A DNA stretch of 14,407 nucleotides from Clostridia bacterium (GCA_017538005.1 JAFYJR010000148.1:1-14407), one strand, 5' to 3'. Counted from the stretch's first letter, positions 1 through 7,701 are shown. A program made the numbers and translations. Notes: generated by a model from the letters alone, not told the origin.

Positions 1-110
1 ATTATTTTGTCCAGGTTCGGTGTATCGGCGGCGACTATCGCGTTTCCGTAAGTCTCATCCGGCACCCAGCCGAAGCCGTCCATGATACACAGTACTACGG
101 GTTTTCTCAT
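1..110 (-). CDS. gpmI: 2,3-bisphosphoglycerate-independent phosphoglycerate mutase, N-terminal fragment
   Basis: Partial gene, first 36 codons only; it runs off the left edge of the window. The frame begins MRKPVVLCIMDGFGW and continues with an YGNAIVAADTPNLD stretch, which is the classic amino-terminus of cofactor-independent phosphoglycerate mutase. Asp11 in the MDGFG motif corresponds to a metal-binding aspartate of the alkaline-phosphatase-like phosphatase domain. The enzyme interconverts 3- and 2-phosphoglycerate in the cytoplasm using two Mn ions and a phosphoserine intermediate; the serine lies beyond the window. The ATG is preceded by AAAGGG at about 6 nt and lies 12 nt after the tpiA stop, so it is the last visible gene of a pgk-tpiA-gpmI glycolytic run. 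Identity is strong for so short a fragment because the motif spacing is typical; whether the gene is intact cannot be seen. Confidence 0.9.
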   Translation of the reverse strand, partial: MRKPVVLCIMDGFGWVPDETYGNAIVAADTPNLDKI

Positions 111-122
111 TTTTTACCCTTT

Positions 123-890
123 CTATTTGCTCGCGGCTTTTACTATTGTGGAGAAGTCCGCGGACTTTAAAGACGCGCCGCCGATAAGGCCGCCGTCAAC
201 GTTTACTTTTGAAAGAAGGCCTTCGGCGTTGCCGGCGTTCATTGAGCCGCCGTACTGAACGGTTGTGGCCTCGGCAACATCCTTGCCGTAGATTTCTTCG
301 ACGGCGGCGCGGACAAAGCCGTTGCCCTCGTCAGCCTGGTCATCAGTGGCAGTGACGCCTGTGCCGATAGCCCATACGGGTTCATAAGCTATGATGACAT
401 TTTTCATCTGTTCGGCTGTGACATTTGTGAGAGCCATCTTGGTCTGGAACTTGAGGAGTGTCTCGGTATAGCCGAGTTCACGCTGCTCAAGTGTCTCGCC
501 TACGCATACGATGGGCTTGAGACCCTCTGAGAGGGCCGCCAGGGTGCGGAGATTTACTGTCTGGTCTGTTTCACCGAAATATTGTCTCCTCTCGCTGTGG
601 CCGATTACAACGTATTCCACGCCTGCTTCCTTGAGCATCTTTGCGGAAACTTCGCCTGTGAATGCGCCGCTCTCTTTAAAGTGTACGTTCTCAGCGCCTA
701 TCTTTATGTTTGAGCCCTTTGCGGCTTCAACTGCCGCGGCTATGTCAACGAAAGGTACGCAGAGAACAACGTCACAGTCAGCTCCGGCAACGAGGGGCTT
801 CATCTCGTTGATGAGAGCCGTGGCCTCGGACGGAGTTTTATTCATTTTCCAGTTGCCGGCTATTACGGCTTTTCTTACTTCTTTTTTCAT
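123..890 (-). CDS. tpiA: triosephosphate isomerase
   Basis: Interconverts dihydroxyacetone phosphate and glyceraldehyde 3-phosphate in the cytoplasm. The 255-residue product has the full TIM-barrel signature: GNWKMN near the start (Asn13, Lys15), the catalytic histidine in VIGHSERR (His98), the catalytic glutamate in AYEPVWAIGTG (Glu170) followed by mobile loop 6, and the phosphate-binding YGGS and GGLIGGASL segments near the C-terminus. Length is normal. Two in-frame ATGs lie six nucleotides apart, at 896 and 890. The AAGGAG ribosome binding site (898-903) is 1 nt from the first but 7 nt from the second, so the 890 start is chosen; the longer reading (to 896) adds only Met-Ala. The ribosome binding site overlaps the pgk stop codon, so the two genes are probably translationally coupled. 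gpmI follows 12 nt downstream. Confidence 0.96.
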   Translation of the reverse strand: MKKEVRKAVIAGNWKMNKTPSEATALINEMKPLVAGADCDVVLCVPFVDIAAAVEAAKGSNIKIGAENVHFKESGAFTGEVSAKMLKEAGVEYVVIGHSERRQYFGETDQTVNLRTLAALSEGLKPIVCVGETLEQRELGYTETLLKFQTKMALTNVTAEQMKNVIIAYEPVWAIGTGVTATDDQADEGNGFVRAAVEEIYGKDVAEATTVQYGGSMNAGNAEGLLSKVNVDGGLIGGASLKSADFSTIVKAASK

Positions 891-897
891 TGCCATT

Positions 898-903
898 CTC
901 CTT
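898..903 (-). promoter_or_regulatory. Ribosome binding site deciding the tpiA start
   Basis: AAGGAG on the minus strand, overlapping the TAA stop of pgk (902-904). Its spacing of 7 nt to the ATG at 890, against 1 nt to the ATG at 896, favours the shorter tpiA product. Confidence 0.7.
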
Positions 904-2110
904 ATCTGTCGTTCATCGCGGCGATACCCGGAAGTTCCTTGCCTTCAAGGAACTCGAGGGAGGCTCCGCCGCCGGTTGAAATATGTGTCATCTTGTCGCC
1001 GAGACCGAGCTGATTTACGGCTGCGGCAGAGTCGCCGCCGCCGATAACCGTAATCGCGTCGGACTCCGCCATTGCCTGCGCAACGGCAAGTGTGCCCTTG
1101 GCGAGTATGGGATTTTCAAATACGCCCATAGGGCCGTTCCATACGACTGTCTTTGCGGCTTTTACTTCAGCGGCAAATATCTCGGCCGTCTTTGGACCTA
1201 TGTCGAGACCCATTGAGTCGTCGGGAATCTTGTCAGCGTCAACGATTTCAATGTCTATCGGTGCATCGATAGGATCCGGGAATGCCTTTGCAACAGCTGT
1301 ATCGACAGGGAGAAGGAGCTTTACACCTTTCTCCTCGGCCTGTTTCATCATATCCCTGCAGTAGTCAATCTTGGTGTCGTCAACGAGGGAAGCGCCGACG
1401 CCGTAGCCTTTGGCGGCAAGGAATGTGTATGCCATACCGCCGCCTATGATGAGGGCGTCGGCCTTTGTAAGCAGGTTCTCTATAACCGCGAGTTTGTCGG
1501 CAACCTTGGCGCCGCCGAGGATGCAGACGAACGGGCGCTGCGGATCTTCAACAGCGTTGCCGAGGTATTTGAGTTCTTTTTCAATAAGGTAGCCGGAGAC
1601 TGCCTCGTCAACGAAGGGTACAACACCGACTGTTGAGCAGTGAGCTCTGTGGGCGGCGCCGAACGCGTCGTTTACAAAGATGTCGGCGAGTTCGCCGAGT
1701 TCCTTTGAGAAGTTTTCCTCATTCTTTGTCTCTTCGGCTCTGTATCTTGTGTTCTGAAGAAGGATCACGTCGCCGTCGTTCATTGCGGCAACCGCGGCTT
1801 TTGCGTTCTCGCCGACTACATTGTCGTCAGCGGCAAATTTTACTTCCTGTCCGAGGAGTTCGGAAAGACGGGCGGCAACGGGCGCGAGTGAGAGTTCCGG
1901 TTTCGGCTCGCCCTTCGGCTTGCCTAGGTGCGAGCAGAGGATTACCTTGCCGCCGTCGGCAATGAGTTTCTTTATGGTGGGAAGGGCGGCGACGAGTCTG
2001 TTCTCGTCAGTGATCCTGCCTTCCTTGAGCGGTACGTTGAAGTCGCAGCGTACGAGTACGCGCTTGCCTTTTACGTTGATATCGTCAACGGTTTTCTTGT
2101 TGAGTGTCAT
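902..2110 (-). CDS. pgk: phosphoglycerate kinase
   Basis: Transfers phosphate from 1,3-bisphosphoglycerate to ADP, the first ATP-yielding step of glycolysis, in the cytoplasm. The 402-residue protein has all landmarks in order: VLVRCDFNVPL with the substrate-binding Asp23/Asn25, the SHLGKPKG loop (about 60-67), the QNTRYRAEE segment (about 118), the FVNDAFGAAHRAHCSTVG segment, the hinge-region GGGMAYTF motif, VWNGPMGVFE, GGGDSAAAV, and the C-terminal STGGGASLEFLEG. Length matches the family. AAGGGG at 2118-2123 lies 7 nt upstream of the ATG. It sits 20 nt after degV and 5 nt before tpiA, between a regulatory group and the glycolytic pair. gapA, the usual upstream neighbour in Bacillota, is not here. 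Confidence 0.97.
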   Translation of the reverse strand: MTLNKKTVDDINVKGKRVLVRCDFNVPLKEGRITDENRLVAALPTIKKLIADGGKVILCSHLGKPKGEPKPELSLAPVAARLSELLGQEVKFAADDNVVGENAKAAVAAMNDGDVILLQNTRYRAEETKNEENFSKELGELADIFVNDAFGAAHRAHCSTVGVVPFVDEAVSGYLIEKELKYLGNAVEDPQRPFVCILGGAKVADKLAVIENLLTKADALIIGGGMAYTFLAAKGYGVGASLVDDTKIDYCRDMMKQAEEKGVKLLLPVDTAVAKAFPDPIDAPIDIEIVDADKIPDDSMGLDIGPKTAEIFAAEVKAAKTVVWNGPMGVFENPILAKGTLAVAQAMAESDAITVIGGGDSAAAVNQLGLGDKMTHISTGGGASLEFLEGKELPGIAAMNDR

Positions 2111-2130
2111 GGTGGTACCCCTTTCCGTAA

Positions 2131-2868
2131 TTATTCGCCTTCGGGCGCCTCAAAGCAGAGAAGTATGGTCTCTTTGCCCGCCTCGTAAGCGGAGATGGCG
2201 CCGAGTTTATAGAGCAGAAGCGGGCCGTAGCCGAGTTCCTCTTCGAGGAGCATTGCCGTGGCGCGGGCTTCCTTTTCGCAGACGGCGTAGCCGATGGCAT
2301 AGTCCGGCTTTCCCGCGTAGAGCGCCTCTGCGCAGCAGGCGTAGAAGTCATCGAAGCTCCTGTCGGAATTGTCGAGCATTCTCATACGGTCGCAGTCTGT
2401 TTTAATCGTTTTTATGAGTTCGTCAAAATCCGTTTTCTCCTGTGCGAGTTTCGCCGCCTCCAAGACGAGGAGACCCGTGCACATGGAGAAGCACTGCGTA
2501 TCAATGACTTCGATGCGCAGGGTTGATGTCGGATTCTGGGTTTTATAGAGTTCAACCGCTTCATCCACGGTTCTGTTTATCGGGAAATCGCCCGAAGCGG
2601 TTATGATTACAAGCACGCTGTCAAAACCGCATGCATCCGCGTTCTTGAAACGGTCGAGATATACAGCGGCGGCAATGGACGCGCTCTTTATCTTTCCCTT
2701 CGGTGCGGGAAGGATTTCATAGAAATTTTCGCATGTGAAATCAAGGCCCTCGTTGAAGACCCTGTCATCAATGCTGAATGCGGTGGAGAGTATCTCCACA
2801 TCGTAGTTGTCAACAAGCGCTGCGGGAAGATCACAACAGGTATCGGTGATTATCATGGTTTTGCTCAT
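2131..2868 (-). CDS. divergent DegV-family protein
   Basis: The 245-residue product resembles DegV (FakB-like) proteins, which bind a fatty acid between two alpha/beta lobes and in characterised cases present it to a fatty-acid kinase. Visible landmarks are the N-terminal MIITDTCCDLP motif (5-15), the mid-protein VLVIITASG strand (86-93) and VIDTQCFSMCTGLLVLEAAKL (121-141), which matches the DegV segment with a conserved Asp and a small-residue helix. It is shorter than the usual roughly 280 residues. The central SGTY-type fatty-acid-binding motif is replaced by GDFPINRTVDEA, and the C-terminal GPG motif is absent (LGAISAYEAGKETILL). It may therefore bind a different ligand or be a non-catalytic partner. 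A strong AGGAGG (2876-2881), overlapping the stop of the upstream gene, lies 7 nt from the ATG. Its place between the KdpD-like gene and pgk suggests co-expression but no specific function. Confidence 0.8.
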   Translation of the reverse strand: MSKTMIITDTCCDLPAALVDNYDVEILSTAFSIDDRVFNEGLDFTCENFYEILPAPKGKIKSASIAAAVYLDRFKNADACGFDSVLVIITASGDFPINRTVDEAVELYKTQNPTSTLRIEVIDTQCFSMCTGLLVLEAAKLAQEKTDFDELIKTIKTDCDRMRMLDNSDRSFDDFYACCAEALYAGKPDYAIGYAVCEKEARATAMLLEEELGYGPLLLYKLGAISAYEAGKETILLCFEAPEGE

Positions 2869-2879
2869 TGTCGTACCTC

Positions 2880-3869
2880 CTAACGGTCCTTGTTTATGTC
2901 GAGAAGGTTGTCCGCGGTCTGTGCAATGTAGTCGGACTCCTCTTCTATTGTTTTGAGGCGTGAGATTATTTCCTCATTGTCCATGAGGTTTATGCTCTCA
3001 CGCATCTCCTTTGCGTTTTTGTGTATGTCCTTGGCTCGCGGATACATATCGTGGGATATGTTCTTTGTAACAGTGGACTTTAAATGTTCACGCGCCAGAC
3101 GCTCGGCTTCCGCCTGCTTTTCCTCTTCGAGTTCCGCGCGTTCTATCGCTATGGTAATCTGCGAGAGGAGAGCGGTGACGCACTCGATCGCGTCGTCGGA
3201 GAGATCATTTACGGTGCAGTCTATTGAGACTACGCCAACTGTCTTTCTGTTGCTTCTGATCGGGATGTATTTGCAGCCCGCGTCAGGGAATTCAACTTCG
3301 CCGTGGCCGCATCTTGCGGAGTTCTTGAAGCACCATTTCTTGGCCTCGTTCTCATCGTTCTTGTCGATGTCGAAGAAGAATTCAACTTCGGAACCGGTGA
3401 GATCGGTGAGGGCTTTGTCGGCGTACTCGATTACTCTGTCCTTGCCGTGGATGGAGATGAGGCCTTCAGACGCCTCATACAGTTTCTTGTGCATTGCGGC
3501 GTTCTTTTTTGAGGTGGCCATCTGTCTCTGAAGGCGTACTACGAGCAGGTTGACTATCAGAGCAACCGAGAGGAACAGAAACGCCGAGAGGGCGAAGCTT
3601 CGGTTGGTGAACGGGTGCCAGCAGTACTTGTCTCCGAGGAACATATAGTTATGGGTCAGGATGAAGAGCAGAGACGACAGAACGGTCGTCAGGAAGCTCT
3701 TCGTCTCCATGACGATGATGATGACTCCGAGGAGATAGAGTGTCAGCAGGTTTTCAGAGTGTATTTCTCTTATGTCCAGGACAAAGGCCAGGAAAGTCGT
3801 AAAGAGATATACAATGACGACAACGGCGAAATTTTTACCGTAACGCTTGAGTTTTGAGTTGTTCATCAT
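2880..3869 (-). CDS. KdpD-like membrane sensor lacking the ATPase domain (DUF4118 + GAF-like + H-box)
   Basis: A 329-residue protein. Residues about 12-112 form four hydrophobic segments with the loop FTNRSFALSAFLFLSVALIV and a following basic VRLQRQ, as in the membrane domain of KdpD (DUF4118). Residues about 125-245 look like a GAF-type sensor module. Then comes a Glu/Ala-rich coiled linker and a histidine-kinase dimerisation-like helix with KNISHDMYPRAK, where His273 and the next Asp match the H-box. The usual RTPL is lost, and the protein ends at 329 with no N, G1 or G2 boxes, so there is no kinase catalytic domain. The KdpD N-terminal universal-stress/Kdp sensor domain is also missing. 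It could dimerise and sense potassium or turgor but cannot autophosphorylate alone. It is 9 nt after a TrkA-like gene. AGGAGG at 3874-3879 is 4 nt from the ATG at 3869 and 7 nt from the next ATG at 3866, so translation may start at Met2. Confidence 0.82.
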   Translation of the reverse strand: MMNNSKLKRYGKNFAVVVIVYLFTTFLAFVLDIREIHSENLLTLYLLGVIIIVMETKSFLTTVLSSLLFILTHNYMFLGDKYCWHPFTNRSFALSAFLFLSVALIVNLLVVRLQRQMATSKKNAAMHKKLYEASEGLISIHGKDRVIEYADKALTDLTGSEVEFFFDIDKNDENEAKKWCFKNSARCGHGEVEFPDAGCKYIPIRSNRKTVGVVSIDCTVNDLSDDAIECVTALLSQITIAIERAELEEEKQAEAERLAREHLKSTVTKNISHDMYPRAKDIHKNAKEMRESINLMDNEEIISRLKTIEEESDYIAQTADNLLDINKDR

Positions 3870-3878
3870 CCGGCCTCC

Positions 3879-4541
3879 TTACTGCTTCGCGATGGCCGCG
3901 ACAACCTTGTCCTGGGTCTCCGGAGAGGCAATGACAAGCAGTTTGTCGCCGGATTTGATCTCCGTATTACCGTTCGGTACTATCATGTCGGAAGATTTCC
4001 GGATGATGCAGCCTATGATGGTATTCGGAGGCAATGTGATATCCATGAGTTTCTTGCCGACACAGCTGTAGTTCGGCTCTACGAGAAGCTCTGAGATGAT
4101 TACCTTTTCGTCCTCAATGGACATAGTCTTTATGAGGTTCTCAACGGTAGTTGCCTGAGCAATGTACTGGGCAACCATGTGAGTTGAGGATATTACGGTG
4201 TTTACACCGAGTTCCTTGAAGAGGTCGGCGTTTTTCGGGTTCGCGACGGTACAGATGACTTTCTTTACGCCGAAGCAGCGCTTCGCGTACTGGCAGATAG
4301 CGAGGTTGTCCGCGTCGCGGTGAGTGAGAGCGATGACGACGTCAAAGTCCTGTATTCCTGCGTCTTTAAGCACGAAATATTTTGAGGGATCTCCGTTTAC
4401 GACGGGGATTTTATGCGTTGACGCGAGATATTCACAGTACTGCTGATCATCGTTTATTACTATGAGTTTGTGTTTCTTCTTGGCAAGTGTGCCGATAAGG
4501 AAGTCGGCCTGTGTACGGCCGCCCGCTACAACAATTCTCAT
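3879..4541 (-). CDS. TrkA/KtrA-like potassium-uptake regulatory protein with RCK_N and RCK_C domains
   Basis: A 220-residue cytoplasmic protein of the TrkA/KtrA class, which forms rings under a membrane potassium channel subunit and gates it in response to nucleotides. Residues 1-135 are an RCK_N Rossmann fold (NADH/ATP site) and about 141-220 a TrkA_C domain (PNTIIGCIIR, SGDKLLVIAS). The dinucleotide-binding glycine motif is degenerate: MRIVVAGGRTQA keeps the first glycine, while the second and third positions of GxGxxG read Arg9 and Ala12. Later Rossmann landmarks such as VVIALTHRDADNLAICQYAK are intact. The start codon overlaps the stop of the upstream gene (ATGA, 4538-4541), and its AGGAGG (4549-4554) is embedded in that gene's acidic tail codons, so the two are translationally coupled and probably work as a hetero-complex. 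RCK_C domains can bind cyclic di-AMP in some Bacillota; that is family knowledge, not visible here. Confidence 0.9.
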   Translation of the reverse strand: MRIVVAGGRTQADFLIGTLAKKKHKLIVINDDQQYCEYLASTHKIPVVNGDPSKYFVLKDAGIQDFDVVIALTHRDADNLAICQYAKRCFGVKKVICTVANPKNADLFKELGVNTVISSTHMVAQYIAQATTVENLIKTMSIEDEKVIISELLVEPNYSCVGKKLMDITLPPNTIIGCIIRKSSDMIVPNGNTEIKSGDKLLVIASPETQDKVVAAIAKQ

Positions 4542-4975
4542 TCTTCATCCTCCTCTTCTCCGTCAAAGAGCGATTCTTCGAAAACGCCCATTGTAAGTTT
4601 GAAAGGATAAATACCCTGAATGTTGAAGCCCTTGATAAGGAGCTCCTTGTCCGTGTCCTCAAAGCGGACATAGACATTCGGCACGCCGTAGACACGGCTT
4701 GCTATCTGTGCTATGAGGCTGTTCAAGTTGTCGTTGCCCGTGCAGGCGACAAGCATGGAGGCATCGTCGATGTCGACATATTTCAGCGTGTCGAGATCGA
4801 TGCCGTCCGCTTTGACCTGGAAACCGCCGAAGGATTCGGGCAGTTTGCGAAAAGCGTTTTTCTCGTTGTCAATGATGACAACCTGATAGCCTTTGTTTGA
4901 AAGCATTGTGGCGAGTCGTGAACCGAGACGGCCGCAGCCGACGATTATGACGCGCTCACGTTTATCGAGTTTCAT
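4538..4975 (-). CDS. short TrkA-like protein, RCK_N domain only
   Basis: A 145-residue nucleotide-binding protein consisting of a single RCK_N Rossmann domain. The canonical GCGRLG loop (13-18) follows strand RVIIV, and an acidic residue ends the second strand (VVIIDN, Asp36), as expected for NAD(H) or adenine nucleotide binding. ACTGNDNLNSLIAQIA and NVYVRFEDTD are typical later strands of TrkA. There is no RCK_C domain; the protein ends with an acidic tail GEEEDEE. A GTG at 4984 would extend it by three residues, but AGGGAG (4986-4991) is 1 nt from that GTG and 10 nt from the ATG at 4975, so the ATG is preferred. It follows valS by about 22 nt and overlaps the next trkA-like gene by 4 nt. 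No TrkH/KtrB channel gene lies nearby, so its membrane partner must be encoded elsewhere. Confidence 0.88.
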   Translation of the reverse strand: MKLDKRERVIIVGCGRLGSRLATMLSNKGYQVVIIDNEKNAFRKLPESFGGFQVKADGIDLDTLKYVDIDDASMLVACTGNDNLNSLIAQIASRVYGVPNVYVRFEDTDKELLIKGFNIQGIYPFKLTMGVFEESLFDGEEEDEE

Positions 4976-4996
4976 TTTTCTCACACTCCCTGACGA

Positions 4997-7618
4997 TTAT
5001 GCGAGGTTTGCAAGTGTTTCTTTCTGCATTTTGATTTTCTCTTCAAGTTTGGCGGCTGCGGCCTTTGTCTTTTCAACCTCAGCCTCCGGGGCTTTGGCCA
5101 TAAAGCCCGGGTTATTGAGCTTCTTGTTGAAGAATTCGAGATCCTTCTCGGCCTCGGCAAGCTCTTTCTCAAGTCTTGCCTTCTCTGCCTCGAGGTCAAC
5201 GAGCTCGTTCATCGGAATGAAGATTTTCGCGTCTTCGGTGATGATGCGGACCGCGCCTTCGATTTCGACATCCGCGCAGACGGTTACGGCTGAAGCGTAC
5301 GCGAGACGCTTCATGTATTCCGTGCCGCGCATGAAGGTGCTCTCGAAGGCGGTGTCGATGAAGACCTCTGCCTTCTTTGAAGGCTGAACATTCATCTCCG
5401 CGCGTCTGTTCCTTATCGCCTTGACGGCGGTCATGATGCGCTCGAATTCTGCTTCATCTGAAGCGAAGTCAAGAGACTCGTCATACTCGGGATAGTCGGA
5501 AATCATGATGCTCTCGCCGTCGTGAGGCAGGGTGAGCCAGATCTCTTCTGTTATGAACGGCATGAAGGGGTGAAGGAGTTTCAGGGCATTTGAGAGAACA
5601 TATACAAGTACCGCTCTCGCGTTTGCCGCGCCTTCGCCGCCCTGCTGGAGTCTGATCTTCGCTATTTCTATGTACCAGTCGCAGAAGCAGTCCCAGATGA
5701 AGTCATAGAGTTTCGCCACGGCTATGCCGAGTTCAAAGTTGTCTATGTTTGTTGAGACTTCTTTCGCGAGTGTGTTGAGTTTTGAGATAATCCACTTGTC
5801 CTCAATGGCGAGCTCACCCGGAATGTGCGGAGCGGGCTCATTGTCATCGATGTTCATTAAGATGAAGCGGGCCGCGTTCCAGATCTTGTTCGCGAAGTTG
5901 CGCGACGCCTCAACCTTTTCGGTTGAGAAACGCATGTCGTTTCCGGGGGCGTTGCCTGTCGCGAGGGTGAAACGCAGGGCATCGGCGCCATACTGCTCGA
6001 CTATCTCGAGCGGGTCGATGCCGTTGCCGAGGGACTTGCTCATCTTACGCCCCTGGGCGTCGCGTACCAGACCGTGAATAAGGACGGTCCTGAAAGGTTC
6101 CGCGTGCATCTGCTCGCAGGATGAGAATATCATACGGGCAACCCAGAAGAAGATGATGTCGTAACCCGTGACAAGTGTGTCTGTCGGGAAGTAATGCTTA
6201 AGTTCCGGTGTGTCATCCGGCCAGCCGAGTGTTGAAAACGGCCAAAGAGCGGATGAGAACCAGGTGTCAAGTGTGTCGGGATCCTGCGTCAGGTGTTCGC
6301 TGCCGCAGTGGGCGCACTTTGTCGGTGTCTCTCTTGCAACGGTGATCTCACCGCAGTCGTCGCAGTACCAGGCGGGAATTCTGTGACCCCACCAGAGCTG
6401 ACGGGAAATGCACCAGTCCTTGATGTTCTCCATCCAGTGGTAGTAAATCTTGTCGAAACGGTCCGGTACAAACTGAACCTTGCCCTCCTTGACTATGTCG
6501 ATAGCGGGCTTTGCAAGGGGTTCCATACGGACGAACCACTGCTTTGAAACGCGTGGTTCAACTGTCGTGCCGCAACGGTAGCAGGTGCCGACATTATGTT
6601 TCATCGGCTCAACTTTGATGAGATAACCTTCCTCTTCAAGCTGTTTTACGAGGGCCTTGCGGCATTCGTAAATCTCCATGCCGACATACTGCTGAGGTAC
6701 GAGTTCGTTCATATATCCGTCGTCAGTCATGACATTGACTACGGGCAGGTCATGGCGAAGTCCGACCTCGAAGTCGTTCGGGTCATGGGCGGGTGTGATT
6801 TTAACAACACCTGTTCCGAATTCGGGCTCAACATACTCGTCGGCGATTATCGGAATCTCTTTATTCATTATCGGAAGGATAACTGTTTTTCCGATGAGAT
6901 GTTTATAACGCTCGTCGTCCGGATGAACGGCAACGGCCGTATCGCCGAACATGGTCTCCGGACGGGTTGTGGCGAGTTTTACATCGCCCGTTCCGTCAGC
7001 GAGCGGGTAGCGGAGGTGCCAGAAGGAACCTTCCTTCTCCTCATACTCAACTTCCGCGTCGGAGATGGAGGTCAGGCAGTGAGGGCACCAGTTTATGATG
7101 CGCTCTCCGCGGTAGATGAGGTCCTTCTCATAGAGACGGTTGAACACCTCGACAACTGCTTTCGAGCAGCCTTCGTCGAGAGTGAAACGCTCGCGGTCCC
7201 AGTCGCAGGATGAGCCGAGCTTCTTGAGCTGCTCGACTATGCGTCCGCCGTACTGCGCTTTCCAGTCCCAGGCGCGCTCAAGGAAACCTTCGCGGCCGAG
7301 GTCCTGCTTTGTGATGCCCTCTTTTTTGAGAGCCTCAACAATCTTTGCTTCTGTGGCGATAGACGCGTGGTCAGTGCCGGGGAGCCATAAGGTATCAAAA
7401 CCCTTCATCCTTTTGTAGCGGATGAGGATATCCTGCAGAGTATTGTCGAGAGCATGACCCATGTGAAGCTGGCCGGTGATGTTCGGCGGGGGAATCACGA
7501 TTGTGTAAGGTCTCTTGCTCTCGTCAAGATTTGCGTGAAAGTACTTGCCCTCAAGCCAGGACGCGTATATGCGGTCCTCAACCTCGGAGGGGTTGTACTT
7601 TTTTGCAAGGTCTTTCAT
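4997..7618 (-). CDS. valS: valyl-tRNA synthetase
   Basis: Class I aminoacyl-tRNA synthetase (873 residues, normal for the family) that charges tRNA-Val in the cytoplasm. Visible in order: PPPNITGQLHMGHA with the HIGH-type motif at 52-55, the editing (CP1) domain with LATTRPETMFGDTAVAVHP and the DPNDFEVG segment, zinc-knuckle-like CysXXCys pairs (CYRCG; CDDCG followed by CAHCG), the DTWFSSALWPFSTLGWP block that distinguishes ValRS, GYDIIFFWVARM, the KMSKS loop at 525-529, the anticodon-binding helical domain, and a C-terminal coiled coil (about residues 805-870, rich in Lys/Glu/Ala) that is the ValRS tRNA-binding arm. GGAGG (7627-7631) is 8 nt from the ATG. The leader from the predicted transcription start is only about 48 nt, so there is no T-box riboswitch. 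It is the first gene of the minus-strand unit. Confidence 0.97.
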   Translation of the reverse strand: MKDLAKKYNPSEVEDRIYASWLEGKYFHANLDESKRPYTIVIPPPNITGQLHMGHALDNTLQDILIRYKRMKGFDTLWLPGTDHASIATEAKIVEALKKEGITKQDLGREGFLERAWDWKAQYGGRIVEQLKKLGSSCDWDRERFTLDEGCSKAVVEVFNRLYEKDLIYRGERIINWCPHCLTSISDAEVEYEEKEGSFWHLRYPLADGTGDVKLATTRPETMFGDTAVAVHPDDERYKHLIGKTVILPIMNKEIPIIADEYVEPEFGTGVVKITPAHDPNDFEVGLRHDLPVVNVMTDDGYMNELVPQQYVGMEIYECRKALVKQLEEEGYLIKVEPMKHNVGTCYRCGTTVEPRVSKQWFVRMEPLAKPAIDIVKEGKVQFVPDRFDKIYYHWMENIKDWCISRQLWWGHRIPAWYCDDCGEITVARETPTKCAHCGSEHLTQDPDTLDTWFSSALWPFSTLGWPDDTPELKHYFPTDTLVTGYDIIFFWVARMIFSSCEQMHAEPFRTVLIHGLVRDAQGRKMSKSLGNGIDPLEIVEQYGADALRFTLATGNAPGNDMRFSTEKVEASRNFANKIWNAARFILMNIDDNEPAPHIPGELAIEDKWIISKLNTLAKEVSTNIDNFELGIAVAKLYDFIWDCFCDWYIEIAKIRLQQGGEGAANARAVLVYVLSNALKLLHPFMPFITEEIWLTLPHDGESIMISDYPEYDESLDFASDEAEFERIMTAVKAIRNRRAEMNVQPSKKAEVFIDTAFESTFMRGTEYMKRLAYASAVTVCADVEIEGAVRIITEDAKIFIPMNELVDLEAEKARLEKELAEAEKDLEFFNKKLNNPGFMAKAPEAEVEKTKAAAAKLEEKIKMQKETLANLA

Positions 7619-7672
7619 TACGTTTGCCTCCGTATATAAGATAGTTAATTAAATAACATAGTTTATCAACTT

Positions 7673-7701
7673 ATTATATATTTTACCTAAAGTAAATGCA
7701 A
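7673..7701 (-). promoter_or_regulatory. Predicted sigma-A promoter of the valS unit
   Basis: On the minus strand, TTGCAT (-35, plus positions 7696-7701), a 17-nt spacer, and a perfect TATAAT (-10, 7673-7678). The predicted start is near 7666, giving a leader of about 48 nt before valS that includes an AT-rich imperfect palindrome at 7644-7657. No other promoter of similar quality is apparent down to gpmI. Confidence 0.72.

Noticed and set aside
2085..2351. Minus-strand frame of 88 codons overlapping the degV end and pgk start.
   Set aside because: Out of frame with both genes, Arg/Ser-rich composition typical of a shadow frame, and no ribosome binding site of its own.
6596..7213. 205-codon plus-strand frame opposite valS.
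   Set aside because: Antisense to the conserved editing domain of valyl-tRNA synthetase; no recognisable protein features.
7619..7672. T-box riboswitch ahead of valS.
   Set aside because: The region between the -10 box and the start codon is about 50 nt, with no T-box sequence, specifier stem or terminator.
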